Below are positions 32,853-42,527 of a DNA stretch of 64,000 nt, one piece after another. The DNA lies in the NCBI RefSeq assembly GCF_004912275.1, contig NZ_STGY01000073.1, positions 124,001 through 188,000 on the forward strand, read 5' to 3'. Position 1 is the first letter of the stretch. Each line of letters starts with the position of its first letter. The notes beneath the pieces are model-generated. The model was not told where the DNA came from, did no database searches, and saw only the letters and a program-made list of their open reading frames with translations. This DNA is from Glycomyces buryatensis (GTDB taxonomy: Bacteria; Actinomycetota; Actinomycetes; Mycobacteriales; Micromonosporaceae). The position numbers and the translations under genes were made by a program.

Positions 32853-35852
32853 GTGACTGACTCGCTCCTGATCGGCCGGGACCATCCCGCGGCACTCCTG
32901 CGCGCCGCCGTGGAGCGCACCACCGCCAGCCACGGTGGCCTCGCCCTGGTCACCGGGGAAGCCGGGATCGGCAAGACCGCGCTCGTCACCGGCGTCGCCG
33001 CCGAATTCCGGGACGAGCTCATGGTCCTGTTCGCCACCTCCTGGGAATCCGAGGCCGTCCCCGAATACTGGCTGTGGACGCAGGTCCTGCGATCGTTGAA
33101 ATCGCAACTGCCCAAAGACGAATGGGCCGAGCTTCCGACCGAAGAGCCCGGCATCGCCGCGATGCTCGGACAGGCCGAGAGCGTCAAGCCGAGCGAATTC
33201 GAGCTCTACGACGCGGTCACGCGGCTGCTCACCGCCGCCTCCCAGCACCGCCCGATCGTGGTCGTGCTCGACGACCTCCACTTCGCCGACCCCGGCAGCA
33301 TCGACGCGCTCAAGTTCGCCTCCCAGCACACCTGGTTCGAACGCGTCCTGTTCATCGGCACCTACCGCGACGTCGAGGTCGACGCCGGCCACCCGCTGCG
33401 CGCCCGCATGCTGCCCCTCGTCGCCAAGGCCACCATGGTCACCCTCGACGGCCTCGACGAGACCGGAGTGGCCCGCCTCATCGGCGACACCGTCGGGCGC
33501 ACCCCGGAGGCCGAGGTCATCGCCGAGATCACCCGCCGCACCGGCGGGAACCCGTTCTTCGTGGAGCAGACCGCGCAGCTGTGGGCCACCGGCCAGAGCG
33601 TCGACGCCACCACCGCCGGCATGCGCGACGCCCTGGAGCGCCGCCTCCAACAACTCGACGAGCCGCTGATCAAGATGCTCGCCCTCGCCTCGGTCGGCGG
33701 CCGCGAGTTCCACCCCGCCGTCATGTCCGGCGCCTCCGGGATCGAGCTCCACCGGATCGAGGCCGCCATCGACGCCGCCTGCCAGACCCGGCTCATCCGG
33801 CCCGAACGCGACCGCTTCGTCTTCGTCCACGACCTCGTCCGCGAGAAGCTCTACGCGGGCATCCCCGAAGCCGAGGCCTCCAAGCACCACGGCTGCATCG
33901 TGCGGGCCCTCGTCGCCGACGAATCGCTCCAGAAACTCATGCTGGCCACCGAGATCGCCCACCACGCCTGGCTCGCCGGCGACCACGTCGACCCCGAGGT
34001 CGCCGTCGACTTCCTCGCCCGGGCCGCCACCGAGTCCGGCAACTGCCTCGTCGGGAGGGCCGCCGAGAAGTACCTGCGCCGGGCCGTCGAGCGCTGCGGT
34101 CCGGACATGGTCCGCCGTCGAGTGCTGCTGCGGCTCGAACTCGCCGACGCCGTCAGAATGACCCGCCGCGAGGACGAGGCCCGCGCCATCCACGACCTGG
34201 CCGTGATGGAGGCCCAAGACCACGGCGACCCGCTGCTGCTGGTACGCGCCGTGGTGTCGGGGCCGCACGAAGGCGCCTCCCAGAACATCGACCTCAAACG
34301 CCGCATCTACGAGGAGCTGACGGGCACCCCGCCCGACCCCGGGCTCTCGCACGACGACCTCACCCGCCAAATCCTGGCCAACTTCATGGCCGCCGCCCGC
34401 GAACGCGACTCCGACGACGACATCGCCTACGGGCTGTGGGCCACCCACGCGGTCATGTGGGGACCGGGCACGGCCGCGCGGCGCCAGGAACTGGTGGAGG
34501 AGCTGATCGAGGTCGCGCGGCGCACCGGCGACGAGGGCACGCGCCTGTTCGCCACCTCCCTGCGCTGGGTCGCGCTCCTCGAACAGGGGGATCCGGCCTT
34601 CCGGGACCAGCTCGAACTCTTCGCCGGCCTGGCCGAGAACACCGGGACCGAGCGCTGGCTCGGCGCCGCCAGGGTCGACCGCTCCGTCATCGCCGTCCTC
34701 CAGGGACGGTTCGAACAGGCCGCCGAACTGCTCGAAGCCGCACGCGAGTTCATCGGCGACGATCGCGTGCACGAGGACTGGCTGCGCTACCTCGAATGGG
34801 AGGCCCGCTACGCCGCCGGAGAGGCACCCGAGCCGCCGAGTTCTGTGTGGCGCACCGTCTTCGGCTCCTGGCACTACGAGATCGTGTCGGGCCTCAGTTC
34901 GCTGCGGCGCGGCGATATCGCCGAGGCCCGCCGCGCCCACGACCGCGTCGAGGCCGAATCGATCGACCACTACGACTCGTGGGCCTCGCTGTGGCTCCGC
35001 TTCGAGACCGAACTGGCCGTCGCCGAGGGCGACGCCGAGATGATCGCCCGCCTGCGGTCGCGACTCGCGCCCCACGAGGGCGAATGGCTCGTCGCCATGT
35101 GGGGTTGCAGCATCCACGGTCCGATCAGCCACTGGCTCGGAGTCCTCGCCGCCGCCGCGTGCGACCGCGAGCGCGCCCTCGAATGCTTCCGTTCCGCAGC
35201 CGAGCAGGCGGACCGGCTCGGCGCCGTCCCCTGGGCGAAGCTGGCCCGCGGCGCCGCCGCCGATCTGACCGCGCCCGCCCCGATCCCGGTCGCGGCCGGG
35301 ACGGGGCCGCTGCTTCGCCGCGACCGGTCCACCTGGACGCTGCGCTACGACGGCACCACCATCCACCTGCCGCACACCAAGGGCCTGGCCGACCTGCAGC
35401 ACCTGCTGGAGCGGCCGGGGGCCGAAGTCTCCGCGGTGGAACTGCTCGACCCCGAGGCCGGGCCCGAGGTCGCGACCGACGCCGCGCTGGGCGGGGACGA
35501 CGTCCTCGACGACGAGGCCCGCGCCAGGTACCGCAGTCACCTCGAGGCGCTCGACGATCAGATCGATGCGGCCGCCGCCTTCGGCAACGACGCGCGCGCC
35601 GCCGTCCTCGACGCCGAGCGCGCCGCCCTCATCGAGCAGCTCAAGGTCGCCACCGGGCTCGGCGGGCGGTCCAGGCGGCTCGGCGACAATGCCGAGCGTG
35701 CCCGGAAGTCCGTGACCAACCGGATCCGCAACACCCTCAAGAAACTCGAGTCCGTCCATCCCCCGCTCGCCGCGCACCTGCGCGAGACGGTCACCACCGG
35801 CTCCAGCTGCGCGTACCGGCCCGGCGCTGATGCTCCGGAGTGGGGCTTCTAG
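32853..35852 (+). CDS. Large STAND-type ATPase regulator
   Basis: The product has 999 residues. The N-terminal AAA/STAND ATPase has Walker A GEAGIGKT (35-42) and Walker B IVVVLDDLHFAD (about 133-144), and RRTGGNPFFVEQ as the sensor-2 region. About 400-800 is helical and TPR-like. The C-terminal 170 residues (WTLRYDGTTIHLPHTKGLADLQHLL to RKSVTNRIRNTLKKLESVHP, shown in part) look like the winged-helix-type end shared by some actinobacterial ATPase regulators in place of a LuxR domain. It probably senses a signal and controls transcription. GTG 32853 may be leaderless (CACACT 6 bases upstream). Confidence 0.8.
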   Translation: MTDSLLIGRDHPAALLRAAVERTTASHGGLALVTGEAGIGKTALVTGVAAEFRDELMVLFATSWESEAVPEYWLWTQVLRSLKSQLPKDEWAELPTEEPGIAAMLGQAESVKPSEFELYDAVTRLLTAASQHRPIVVVLDDLHFADPGSIDALKFASQHTWFERVLFIGTYRDVEVDAGHPLRARMLPLVAKATMVTLDGLDETGVARLIGDTVGRTPEAEVIAEITRRTGGNPFFVEQTAQLWATGQSVDATTAGMRDALERRLQQLDEPLIKMLALASVGGREFHPAVMSGASGIELHRIEAAIDAACQTRLIRPERDRFVFVHDLVREKLYAGIPEAEASKHHGCIVRALVADESLQKLMLATEIAHHAWLAGDHVDPEVAVDFLARAATESGNCLVGRAAEKYLRRAVERCGPDMVRRRVLLRLELADAVRMTRREDEARAIHDLAVMEAQDHGDPLLLVRAVVSGPHEGASQNIDLKRRIYEELTGTPPDPGLSHDDLTRQILANFMAAARERDSDDDIAYGLWATHAVMWGPGTAARRQELVEELIEVARRTGDEGTRLFATSLRWVALLEQGDPAFRDQLELFAGLAENTGTERWLGAARVDRSVIAVLQGRFEQAAELLEAAREFIGDDRVHEDWLRYLEWEARYAAGEAPEPPSSVWRTVFGSWHYEIVSGLSSLRRGDIAEARRAHDRVEAESIDHYDSWASLWLRFETELAVAEGDAEMIARLRSRLAPHEGEWLVAMWGCSIHGPISHWLGVLAAAACDRERALECFRSAAEQADRLGAVPWAKLARGAAADLTAPAPIPVAAGTGPLLRRDRSTWTLRYDGTTIHLPHTKGLADLQHLLERPGAEVSAVELLDPEAGPEVATDAALGGDDVLDDEARARYRSHLEALDDQIDAAAAFGNDARAAVLDAERAALIEQLKVATGLGGRSRRLGDNAERARKSVTNRIRNTLKKLESVHPPLAAHLRETVTTGSSCAYRPGADAPEWGF

Positions 35853-35892
35853 AAAGCGACCACCGCTGCACGCCTGCTCGCCGGACGAGACA

Positions 35893-35924
35893 GAGCCGGG
35901 CCCACCTCGCGGCGGGCCCGGCTC
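35893..35924. terminator. 11-bp bidirectional terminator
   Basis: GAGCCGGGCCC pairs with GGGCCCGGCTC between the STAND ATPase gene and the convergent drrB-like gene. Confidence 0.8.
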
Positions 35925-35945
35925 CCGGGTGTTTTCAATGCGGTT

Positions 35946-36803
35946 CTAGCGGCGGTTGTAGGCGCGGACCGTCAGGGTCCCGAAGACCAGGATGAAACCG
36001 GCCGACCAGATCAGCGTCGTCACGATCGCCCCGGAGTCGGCAGTGCCGTCGAACAGGCCGCGGACGCCGTCGACCAGCTGGCTGATCGGGGTGTTCTCAA
36101 CGACCGGCTGGAGCCAACCCGGCATGGTCGACGGGTCCACCATGACGTTCGACAGGAACGTCAGCGGGAACAGGATCGACATCGAGATCGACATGACCGT
36201 CTTCTCGGAGCGGGTGATCAGGCCCAGCCAGGTCCACAGCCACGAGAACGAGAAGCAGAACACCAGCAGCAGTGCCACGCCCAGCAGGACGCCGTCAGCG
36301 CCGCCATCGGGCCGGTAGCCCATCACCATGCCGGTGCCGAACATGATCGCCCCGGCTGCGGCGTAACGGAACACGTCCGCCAGCAGGTAGCCGACCATCG
36401 GCGCGGCCCGCCAGATCGGCAGCGTCCGGAACCGGTCCGACACGCCCTTGTGGATGTCGATGTTCACCGACATGCCGGTGTACATCGTGGTCATCACGAT
36501 GCTCATGACCATGATGCCCGGCAAGAGGAACTGCAGGTAGTCGCCGGTGCCGCCCGCGATCGCGCCGCCGAACAGGTAGGTGAACATCAGCAGCATCATG
36601 ATCGGGAAGATCAGAATGTCCGACAACTGCTCGGGCACGTGCTTGATCTTCAGCATCGAACGCCAGGCGAACGCCCGGGCCGAGGCGAACGCGCTCGGCG
36701 GGGCCGGGCGCTCCCCGGCGGCCAGGAGCCGGCGCAGCCGCTCCTTCTCGACCGGCGCCGGAGCCTCGGCATCGGTCCTCGTCTGGGTATCGGTGATAGC
36801 CAT
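35946..36803 (-). CDS. DrrB-like ABC-2 exporter permease
   Basis: The product has 285 residues with six membrane helices (about 60-80, 92-112, 135-160, 168-190, 200-222, 255-278). The ABC-2 permease signature SDRFRTLPIWRAAPMVGYLLAD is seen in pieces between helices 2 and 3, and NTPISQLVDGVRGL near the end is typical of daunorubicin-resistance DrrB relatives. With the adjacent ATPase it should export drugs or lipids. It starts 33 bp after the ATPase gene with a GAAAGGAAA ribosome site. Confidence 0.92.
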   Translation of the reverse strand: MAITDTQTRTDAEAPAPVEKERLRRLLAAGERPAPPSAFASARAFAWRSMLKIKHVPEQLSDILIFPIMMLLMFTYLFGGAIAGGTGDYLQFLLPGIMVMSIVMTTMYTGMSVNIDIHKGVSDRFRTLPIWRAAPMVGYLLADVFRYAAAGAIMFGTGMVMGYRPDGGADGVLLGVALLLVFCFSFSWLWTWLGLITRSEKTVMSISMSILFPLTFLSNVMVDPSTMPGWLQPVVENTPISQLVDGVRGLFDGTADSGAIVTTLIWSAGFILVFGTLTVRAYNRR

Positions 36804-36836
36804 GATCGGTTTCCTTTCTTAAAGCTTGAGGGGTGT

Positions 36837-37796
36837 TCAGGCGTCGGTGCGCTCTGTCAGGGACAGGAAGACCTCGTCGAGGCTGGGTTGGCCCAGCGAG
36901 AAGTCGTCCACGAGGATGCCCTCGCGGGACAGTTCGCCGAGGGCGTGCGAGCCCTGCGCGGCGGTGTCCTGCCCGGGCGGCAGCAGCGCCGTCAGCGCCA
37001 CCGGGTCGTCGTCGAGCTCGACCTCGGCGCCCAGCGCGTCGGCCAGGACCTGACGTGCGTGGTCCCGCTGGTCGGTGTGGTGCAGCCGCAGCTTGATCGA
37101 CCCGGCGCCCACCGACGACTTGAGCTGGCCGGGGGTGCCCTCGGCGATGACCTTCCCGGTGTCGATGACCGCGATGCGGCTCGCCAGCTGGTCGGCCTCC
37201 TCCAGGTACTGGGTCGTCAGCAGCACCGTGGTGCCCTCGCCGACGATCGTGCGGATCACGTCCCACACCTGGTTGCGGCTGCGCGGGTCGAGACCGGTCG
37301 TCGGCTCGTCCAGGAACAGCAGCTTCGGGGTGATGATGATCGACGCGGCGATGTCCAGGCGCCGCCGCATCCCGCCCGAGTAGGCCTTCGCCTGCTTGCC
37401 GGCGGCGAAGGTGAGTCCGAACGCCTCCAGAAGATCCGAGGCACGAGACCGCGCGGCCGGCTTGGAGTAGCCGTACAGACGCGACAGCAGCACCAGATTC
37501 TCCAGGCCGGTCAGGTCCTCGTCCATCGAGGCGTACTGCCCGGTCAGGCTCACCTGGGTGCGCACCGCGGCCGGGTCGGAGACGATGTCGTGGCCGAAGA
37601 CGGTCGCGGTCCCGGCGTCCGGGCGCAGCAGCGTCGCCAGCATCCTGACGGTGGTGGTCTTGCCCGCGCCGTTGGGGCCGAGGACGCCGTACACGGTTCC
37701 GGCCGGGACGGAGAGATCGACGCCGTCGACGGCTTTGATGTCCTTGAAGTGCTTGACGAGCCCTTCGGCTCGGATCGCGATGTCGGGGTTCGACAT
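36837..37796 (-). CDS. DrrA-like ABC exporter ATPase
   Basis: The product has 319 residues. Walker A is GPNGAGKTT (40-48), the signature [13 protein letters not shown], Walker [17 protein letters not shown] and the switch His is replaced by Gln in [14 protein letters not shown], which is normal for DrrA relatives. A C-terminal domain with a [12 protein letters not shown] end is the DrrA hallmark. It powers the neighbouring permease. A palindrome at 37871-37887 lies in its upstream region. Confidence 0.95.
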   Translation of the reverse strand: MSNPDIAIRAEGLVKHFKDIKAVDGVDLSVPAGTVYGVLGPNGAGKTTTVRMLATLLRPDAGTATVFGHDIVSDPAAVRTQVSLTGQYASMDEDLTGLENLVLLSRLYGYSKPAARSRASDLLEAFGLTFAAGKQAKAYSGGMRRRLDIAASIIITPKLLFLDEPTTGLDPRSRNQVWDVIRTIVGEGTTVLLTTQYLEEADQLASRIAVIDTGKVIAEGTPGQLKSSVGAGSIKLRLHHTDQRDHARQVLADALGAEVELDDDPVALTALLPPGQDTAAQGSHALGELSREGILVDDFSLGQPSLDEVFLSLTERTDA

Positions 37797-37870
37797 GGTC
37801 GCCTCCTGGGTGGGTTTCTGTCTCTCACCCAGAAGGCGCTACGCCTCGGCCACGAACCCCGCTACGGGCC

Positions 37871-37887
37871 GCTACATCGCGTGTAGC
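37871..37887. promoter_or_regulatory. Palindrome upstream of drrA-like gene, candidate operator
   Basis: GCTACA-N5-TGTAGC is perfect, and two further GCTACG copies occur just before it (37838 and 37861 areas). The spacing would suit a TetR-type repressor. Confidence 0.45.
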
Positions 37888-37912
37888 AGTGCCCGACGCC
37901 ACACGAAACGGC

Positions 37913-40312
37913 TCATTCGGCGTGGTGCTTGGGCCGGACCACCAGCCACAGCAGCAGCGCCGCGATGCCCGAACCGATGCCGATCGCCGCCGCCGTGGTG
38001 TTCCACACGCCCGGCAGGCCCAGCTCGTAGAAGTCCGCCAGCCACGGGACGCTCAGCACCAGCAGGAACGCGCCGCCGCACGCCGCCACCAGGGTGACCT
38101 TCCACCACGTGTACGGCTTCGCCACGATCGCCAGGGCCGCCAGAGCGAGGCAGAACAGCGTGATGCCGGCGGTCGTCTGCGGCAGTTTCGAGTCGGTCCC
38201 GTCGTGCGCCAGCGATGCCAGGTAGACGACGAACGTCGGAATGGCGCAGGCCAGACCGGCCGGGATCGCGAACTTGAGGGTCCGCTTCACAAAGCCCGGC
38301 TTCGCCCGGTCGAACGTCGGCGCGAGCGCCAGGAAGAACGCCGGGATGCCGATCGTGAACGCGTTGATCAGCGACTGGTGGATCGGCAGGAACGGGTACG
38401 GCAGCGGGTCGCCGCCGGCGATCCACGAGCCGATCGCCCCGATCGCGATGAACAGGGCCAGCGAGATCGCGTAGACCGTCTTGGTCAGGAACAGGTTCGA
38501 GACCCGCCCGATATTGCCCAGCACCCGGCGGCCCTCGTTGACCACGTGCGGCAGCGTCGCGAACTCGTCGTCCAGCAGGACCACCTGGGCGACCGAGCGG
38601 GCCGCGGCCGAACCGGAGCCCATGGCGATGCCCAGGTCCGCGTCCTTGAGCGCCAGCACGTCGTTGACGCCGTCGCCGGTCATCGCGACGGTGTGACCCC
38701 GCGACTGGAGGGCCTTGATGAAGTCGCGCTTCTGATGCGGCTTGACGCGGCCGAAGATCGTGTTGTTCTCCAGCAGGTCCGCGAGTTCCTCGGGGTCCTC
38801 GGGCAGACGCCGGGCGTCCACGGTGTCGCCGGCGCCGTCCACGCCGAGCTGCGCGGCCACCGCTCCGACGGCGGCGGGGGAGTCACCGGAGATGATCTTG
38901 ACCGCGACCCCCTGCTCCTTGAAGTATTCGAGGGTGGCGGCGGCGGTGGAGCGCAGGCGCTGGCGCAGCACCACCAGGGCCTGGGGCTTGACGCCGGTGA
39001 CGCCGCCGGTGGTGGAGGCCGACTCGGCCGTGACCAGCGCGAGGACGCGGAGTCCCTGGGCGGCGAGCATGTCGGCCTCGAGCGCGACCGGGTCGGACTG
39101 GTCCAGCAGGATGTCGGGCGCGCCGAGCAGCCAGGTGCCGTTGTCGGTGAAGCGGGTGCCGCTCCACTTGCGGGCGGAGGAGAACGGCATGGCGTCGATG
39201 ACCCGCCAGCCGGGGTCCTCCGCGTCCCGCTCCTGGAGGTAGGCCCCGATGGCCTGCATGGTCGGGTTGGGGCTGTCGTCGGAGGCGTCGAGCGCGGCCA
39301 GGGCGACGAGCGGGTCCTCGCCTTCGCCGGGGACGGGGCGGATCTCCTCGACGTCCATGCCGCCCTCGGTGAGCGTGCCGGTCTTGTCCAGGCACAGCAC
39401 GTCGGTGCGGGCCAGGCCCTCGATCGCGGGCAGTTCCTGGACGAGGCAGTGGCGCGCGCCGAGCCGGATGACGCCGACGGCGAAGGCCACGGAGGTCAAG
39501 AGCACCAGGCCCTCGGGGATCATCGGGACGATGCCGGCGACGGTGGAGACGACGATCTCGCGCCAGTTCTCGAGGTCGGAGGCCTGGCTGATGATGAGCA
39601 GCAGCGCGATCGGGACGATGAGCCAGTTGATGAGCTTGATGAAGCGGTTGATGCCCTCGCGCAGCTCGGAGCGGGCCAGGGTGAACTTGCTGGCCTCCTC
39701 GACCAGCTTGGCCGCGTAGGAGTCCGCGCCGATCTGCTCGGCCCGGAACTTGCCGGTGCCGGCCACGGCGAAGGAGCCGGAGCGGACCTCGTCGCCGGGG
39801 GCCTTGGCGACCGGGTCGGCCTCGCCGGTCAGGAGCGATTCGTCGATCTCCAGGTTGCGGGATTCGACGACGGGGCCGTCGACCACGATGCGGTCGCCCG
39901 GCTCGATGACCACGATGTCGTCGGCCACGATCGTGGCCGGGTCGATCTCAATCACCTCGCCGTCGCGCAGGACCCTCGCATTGGCGGTGTTCATGAGCGA
40001 GAGCTTGTCCAGGGTGCGCTTGGCGCGCAGCTCCTGCACGGTGCCGATGAGGATGTTGGCGATGATGACGCCCACGAACAGGGCCTGCTTCAAGCCGTAG
40101 AAGAGGTCTTCCTGCAAGGTCCCGAAGGTGATCGCGATGACCGCCAGGACGGCGATGACCGCGTTGAGCGGGGTGAAGAAGTTGGCGCGCAGGATCGCCG
40201 AGAGCGGCCGGCTGGTGTGCCGCTTGGTCTCGTTGGTCCGCCCCGCCTCGACGCGCTCGGCGACCTCGGCTTCGGTCAGTCCGCGGGTTCCTGCCAGCAT
40301 GGGTGTTGTCAC
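37913..40312 (-). CDS. P-type ATPase, CtpE-like
   Basis: The product has 799 residues. The phosphorylated aspartate is Asp309 in DKTGTLT, the actuator motif is LTGEADP (TGE conserved, fourth residue Ala instead of Ser), and the hinge is AMTGDGVNDVLALKDADLG. About ten membrane helices, with VPMIPEGLVLLTS in the fourth. The absence of CPC and of heavy-metal domains rules out copper/zinc pumps. The whole resembles mycobacterial CtpE, a calcium exporter, though the ion is not certain. It appears leaderless: TAAGCT (minus, 40319-40324) ends 6 bases before the GTG. Confidence 0.92.
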   Translation of the reverse strand: MTTPMLAGTRGLTEAEVAERVEAGRTNETKRHTSRPLSAILRANFFTPLNAVIAVLAVIAITFGTLQEDLFYGLKQALFVGVIIANILIGTVQELRAKRTLDKLSLMNTANARVLRDGEVIEIDPATIVADDIVVIEPGDRIVVDGPVVESRNLEIDESLLTGEADPVAKAPGDEVRSGSFAVAGTGKFRAEQIGADSYAAKLVEEASKFTLARSELREGINRFIKLINWLIVPIALLLIISQASDLENWREIVVSTVAGIVPMIPEGLVLLTSVAFAVGVIRLGARHCLVQELPAIEGLARTDVLCLDKTGTLTEGGMDVEEIRPVPGEGEDPLVALAALDASDDSPNPTMQAIGAYLQERDAEDPGWRVIDAMPFSSARKWSGTRFTDNGTWLLGAPDILLDQSDPVALEADMLAAQGLRVLALVTAESASTTGGVTGVKPQALVVLRQRLRSTAAATLEYFKEQGVAVKIISGDSPAAVGAVAAQLGVDGAGDTVDARRLPEDPEELADLLENNTIFGRVKPHQKRDFIKALQSRGHTVAMTGDGVNDVLALKDADLGIAMGSGSAAARSVAQVVLLDDEFATLPHVVNEGRRVLGNIGRVSNLFLTKTVYAISLALFIAIGAIGSWIAGGDPLPYPFLPIHQSLINAFTIGIPAFFLALAPTFDRAKPGFVKRTLKFAIPAGLACAIPTFVVYLASLAHDGTDSKLPQTTAGITLFCLALAALAIVAKPYTWWKVTLVAACGGAFLLVLSVPWLADFYELGLPGVWNTTAAAIGIGSGIAALLLWLVVRPKHHAE

Positions 40313-40453
40313 GTCGACAGCTTATGCGACCCAAACCGCTGTCCATCACCGCAGAAGGACCGAAACTCCGGTTCCGCGGCTCCTCCTTCGGAATGAGCCC
40401 GGGCAGCGCTCCTCGGCCGAACTGCCGACCGCGAACCACCTTCGGGCACCTCG

Positions 40454-40459
40454 TAGAAT
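40454..40459 (+). promoter_or_regulatory. -10 element for leaderless proS
   Basis: TAGAAT ends 7 bases before the ATG at 40467. No ribosome site is visible. Confidence 0.6.
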
Positions 40460-40466
40460 TCCTGCT

Positions 40467-41873
40467 ATGGCCAAAGTACTCACACCGCAGAGCGAGGATT
40501 TTCCCCGCTGGTATCAGGACGTCATCACCAAAGCCCAGCTGGCCGAGAACGGTCCGGCGAAGGGCTCGCAGGTGATCCGGCCGACCGGTTTCGCGCTGTG
40601 GGAGCGTATGGTCGCCGAGCTGGACGACCGCATCAAGGAGACCGGCACCGAGAACGCCTCGTTCCCCCTGCTGATCCCCGAGTCCTACTTCCAGCGGGAG
40701 GCCAACCACGTCGAGGGCTTCGCGCCCGAGCTGTGGATGGTCACCCACGGCGGCGGCAAGGAGCTCGAAGAGAAGCTCGCGATCCGCCCCACCTCCGAGA
40801 CCGTCATCGGCGAGTACCTGTCGAAGTGGATCAACTCGTACCGCGACCTGCCGCTGCTGCTCAACCAGTGGTGCAACGTCATGCGCTACGAGCTGCGCAC
40901 GCGGTTGTTCCTGCGCTCCTCGGAGTTCCTGTGGCAGGAGGGCCACACCGTCCACGAGACTTATGAGGAAGCCCACGCGTTCACGCTGCGCATCCTCCAC
41001 GACGTCTACGCCGACTTCATCGAGAACGTCCTGGCGCTGCCGGTCCACCGCGGCATCAAGACCGAGGCCGAGCGCTTCGCCGGGGCCTTGAACACGTTCA
41101 CGGTCGAGTCGCTCATGCGCGACGGCAAGGCGCTCCAGATGGGCACCTCCCACGAGCTGGGCCAGAACTTCGCCAAGGCCTTCGACGTCCAGTTCCAGGG
41201 CGCCGACGGCAAGCAGCAGTTCGGCTGGACCACCTCCTGGGGCGTCTCGACCCGCATGGTCGGCGGCCTCATCATGGGCCACGGCGACGACGACGGACTG
41301 CGGGTCCCCCCGAATCTTGCACCCGTCCAGGTGAACGTGATGGTCGTCAAGGACACCGAAGAGGTCCAGGCCGCCGCGAAGAAGGTCTACGACGAGCTCA
41401 AGGGTGACGGCCTGCGCGTCAAGCTCGACAACCGCGGCGACATCGCCTTCGGCCGCCGCGCCGTCGACGCCGAACTCAAGGGCTACCCGGTCCGCATCGA
41501 GATCGGCCCCCGCGACCTCAAGAACGGCGAGGCCACCGTGGTCAGCCGCGTCGAGGGCACGAAGCAGACCATTCCGCTGGGGATGCTCGCCGAGGCCGTC
41601 GCCGCCGCGCTCGAAGAGGCCCAGCAGCAGCTGCGGGACGAGGCCCTGGAGTTCCGGGAGTCCCACACCGCCGACGTGGCCACCGTCGAGGAGGCCGTCG
41701 AGGCCGCCCAGACCGGCTACGCCCGGATCGCGTGGGACCGGTGCGGCGTCGAGGGTGAGACGCAGGCCGCCCAATCGGGCGTGACCGTGCGCGTCCTGCA
41801 GCGCGCCGACGGCTCCGTGCCGGACTCGCTGGATGAGGACGGTCTCATTGCCTACCTCGCCCGGGGGTACTAG
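40467..41873 (+). CDS. proS: Prolyl-tRNA synthetase, short archaeal/eukaryote-like type
   Basis: The product has 468 residues, the length of the ProS type without an editing domain. Class II motifs are seen: FPLLIPESYF, RPTSETVIG (motif 2 start), RYELRTRLFLRSSEFLWQEG, and motif 3 near GWTTSWGVSTRMVGGLIM. An anticodon-binding domain (VQVNVMVV, about 290-390) follows, and a C-terminal zinc-domain-like end. It charges tRNA-Pro. The transcript appears leaderless. Confidence 0.96.
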   Translation: MAKVLTPQSEDFPRWYQDVITKAQLAENGPAKGSQVIRPTGFALWERMVAELDDRIKETGTENASFPLLIPESYFQREANHVEGFAPELWMVTHGGGKELEEKLAIRPTSETVIGEYLSKWINSYRDLPLLLNQWCNVMRYELRTRLFLRSSEFLWQEGHTVHETYEEAHAFTLRILHDVYADFIENVLALPVHRGIKTEAERFAGALNTFTVESLMRDGKALQMGTSHELGQNFAKAFDVQFQGADGKQQFGWTTSWGVSTRMVGGLIMGHGDDDGLRVPPNLAPVQVNVMVVKDTEEVQAAAKKVYDELKGDGLRVKLDNRGDIAFGRRAVDAELKGYPVRIEIGPRDLKNGEATVVSRVEGTKQTIPLGMLAEAVAAALEEAQQQLRDEALEFRESHTADVATVEEAVEAAQTGYARIAWDRCGVEGETQAAQSGVTVRVLQRADGSVPDSLDEDGLIAYLARGY

Positions 41874-41885
41874 GACCGACGTGCG

Positions 41886-42002
41886 CTAGACTTCGACGCT
41901 GTAAATAGCTTTGGGACGGGTGCCCTCTCAACAACCGTGACGCAAAGCCAGGTCCTAGCAGCGCAGCGATCCATATTTTCCATGTGGATCATCGCTGCGC
42001 TG
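41886..42002 (+). promoter_or_regulatory. rpsP promoter and structured leader
   Basis: TAGACT at 41886-41891 is a good -10. The following leader of about 140 bases contains a strong hairpin: CAGCGCAGCGATCCA (41959-41973) against TGGATCATCGCTGCGCTG (41985-42002), with one bulged A and an 11-base loop. It ends 32 bases before the rpsP start and may be an attenuator or autoregulatory site. Confidence 0.6.
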
Positions 42003-42033
42003 ACGTGATCCCTAATTCAGGAGTTACAGGAAC

Positions 42034-42525
42034 GTGGCAGTAAAGATTCGCCTCACGCGCATGGGGAAGATTCGTTCTCCCCAGTACCGCATCGTCATCG
42101 CCGACTCGCGCGTCAAGCGCGACGGCAAGGTCATCGAGAATGTCGGGATCTACCACCCGAAGGAAAACCCGTCGCTGATCGAGGTCAAGTCCGACCGCAT
42201 TCAGCACTGGCTCTCCGTGGGCGCCCAGCCGTCCGAGGCCGTCAAGGCCATCCTCTGCAAGACCGGCGACTGGCAGTCCTTCAAGGGTCTGCCCGCGCCG
42301 GGCGAGCTGAAGGTCAAGGAGCCGAAGGCCGAGAAGGAGGCGCTTTACATCGCCGCCCTCAAGGAGTCCGGTGTCGACCCGAGCAAGGCCTACGTGCCGG
42401 AGGAGACCCCGGCCAAGAAGACCGCGTCGAAGTCGAAGAAGTCCGCCGAGAAGGCCGACGAATCGGCTAAGACTGAAGAGGCCGAGGCCAAGACCGACGA
42501 GGCCTCTGAAGACAAAGGGGAGTGA
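42034..42525 (+). CDS. rpsP: Ribosomal protein S16 (bS16)
   Basis: The product has 163 residues. The first 85 are standard S16 ([36 protein letters not shown]). The tail of about 70 residues is rich in Lys, Glu, Ser and Ala, longer than in most bacteria but usual in actinomycetes. The GTG start has CAGGAG upstream. khpA follows with overlap, the standard rpsP-khpA-rimM-trmD-rplS order. Confidence 0.97.
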   Translation: MAVKIRLTRMGKIRSPQYRIVIADSRVKRDGKVIENVGIYHPKENPSLIEVKSDRIQHWLSVGAQPSEAVKAILCKTGDWQSFKGLPAPGELKVKEPKAEKEALYIAALKESGVDPSKAYVPEETPAKKTASKSKKSAEKADESAKTEEAEAKTDEASEDKGE

Positions 42526-42527
42526 CC

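Noticed and set aside
32796-35777. 993-residue open frame antisense to the STAND ATPase gene
   Set aside because: It mirrors a GC-rich coding gene, has Gly/Val/Asp-rich low-quality composition and no motif; the plus-strand protein has clear Walker motifs.
37889-40396. 835-residue open frame antisense to the P-type ATPase
   Set aside because: Composition is Arg/Asp/Gly-rich noise, while the minus strand encodes every P-type ATPase motif.
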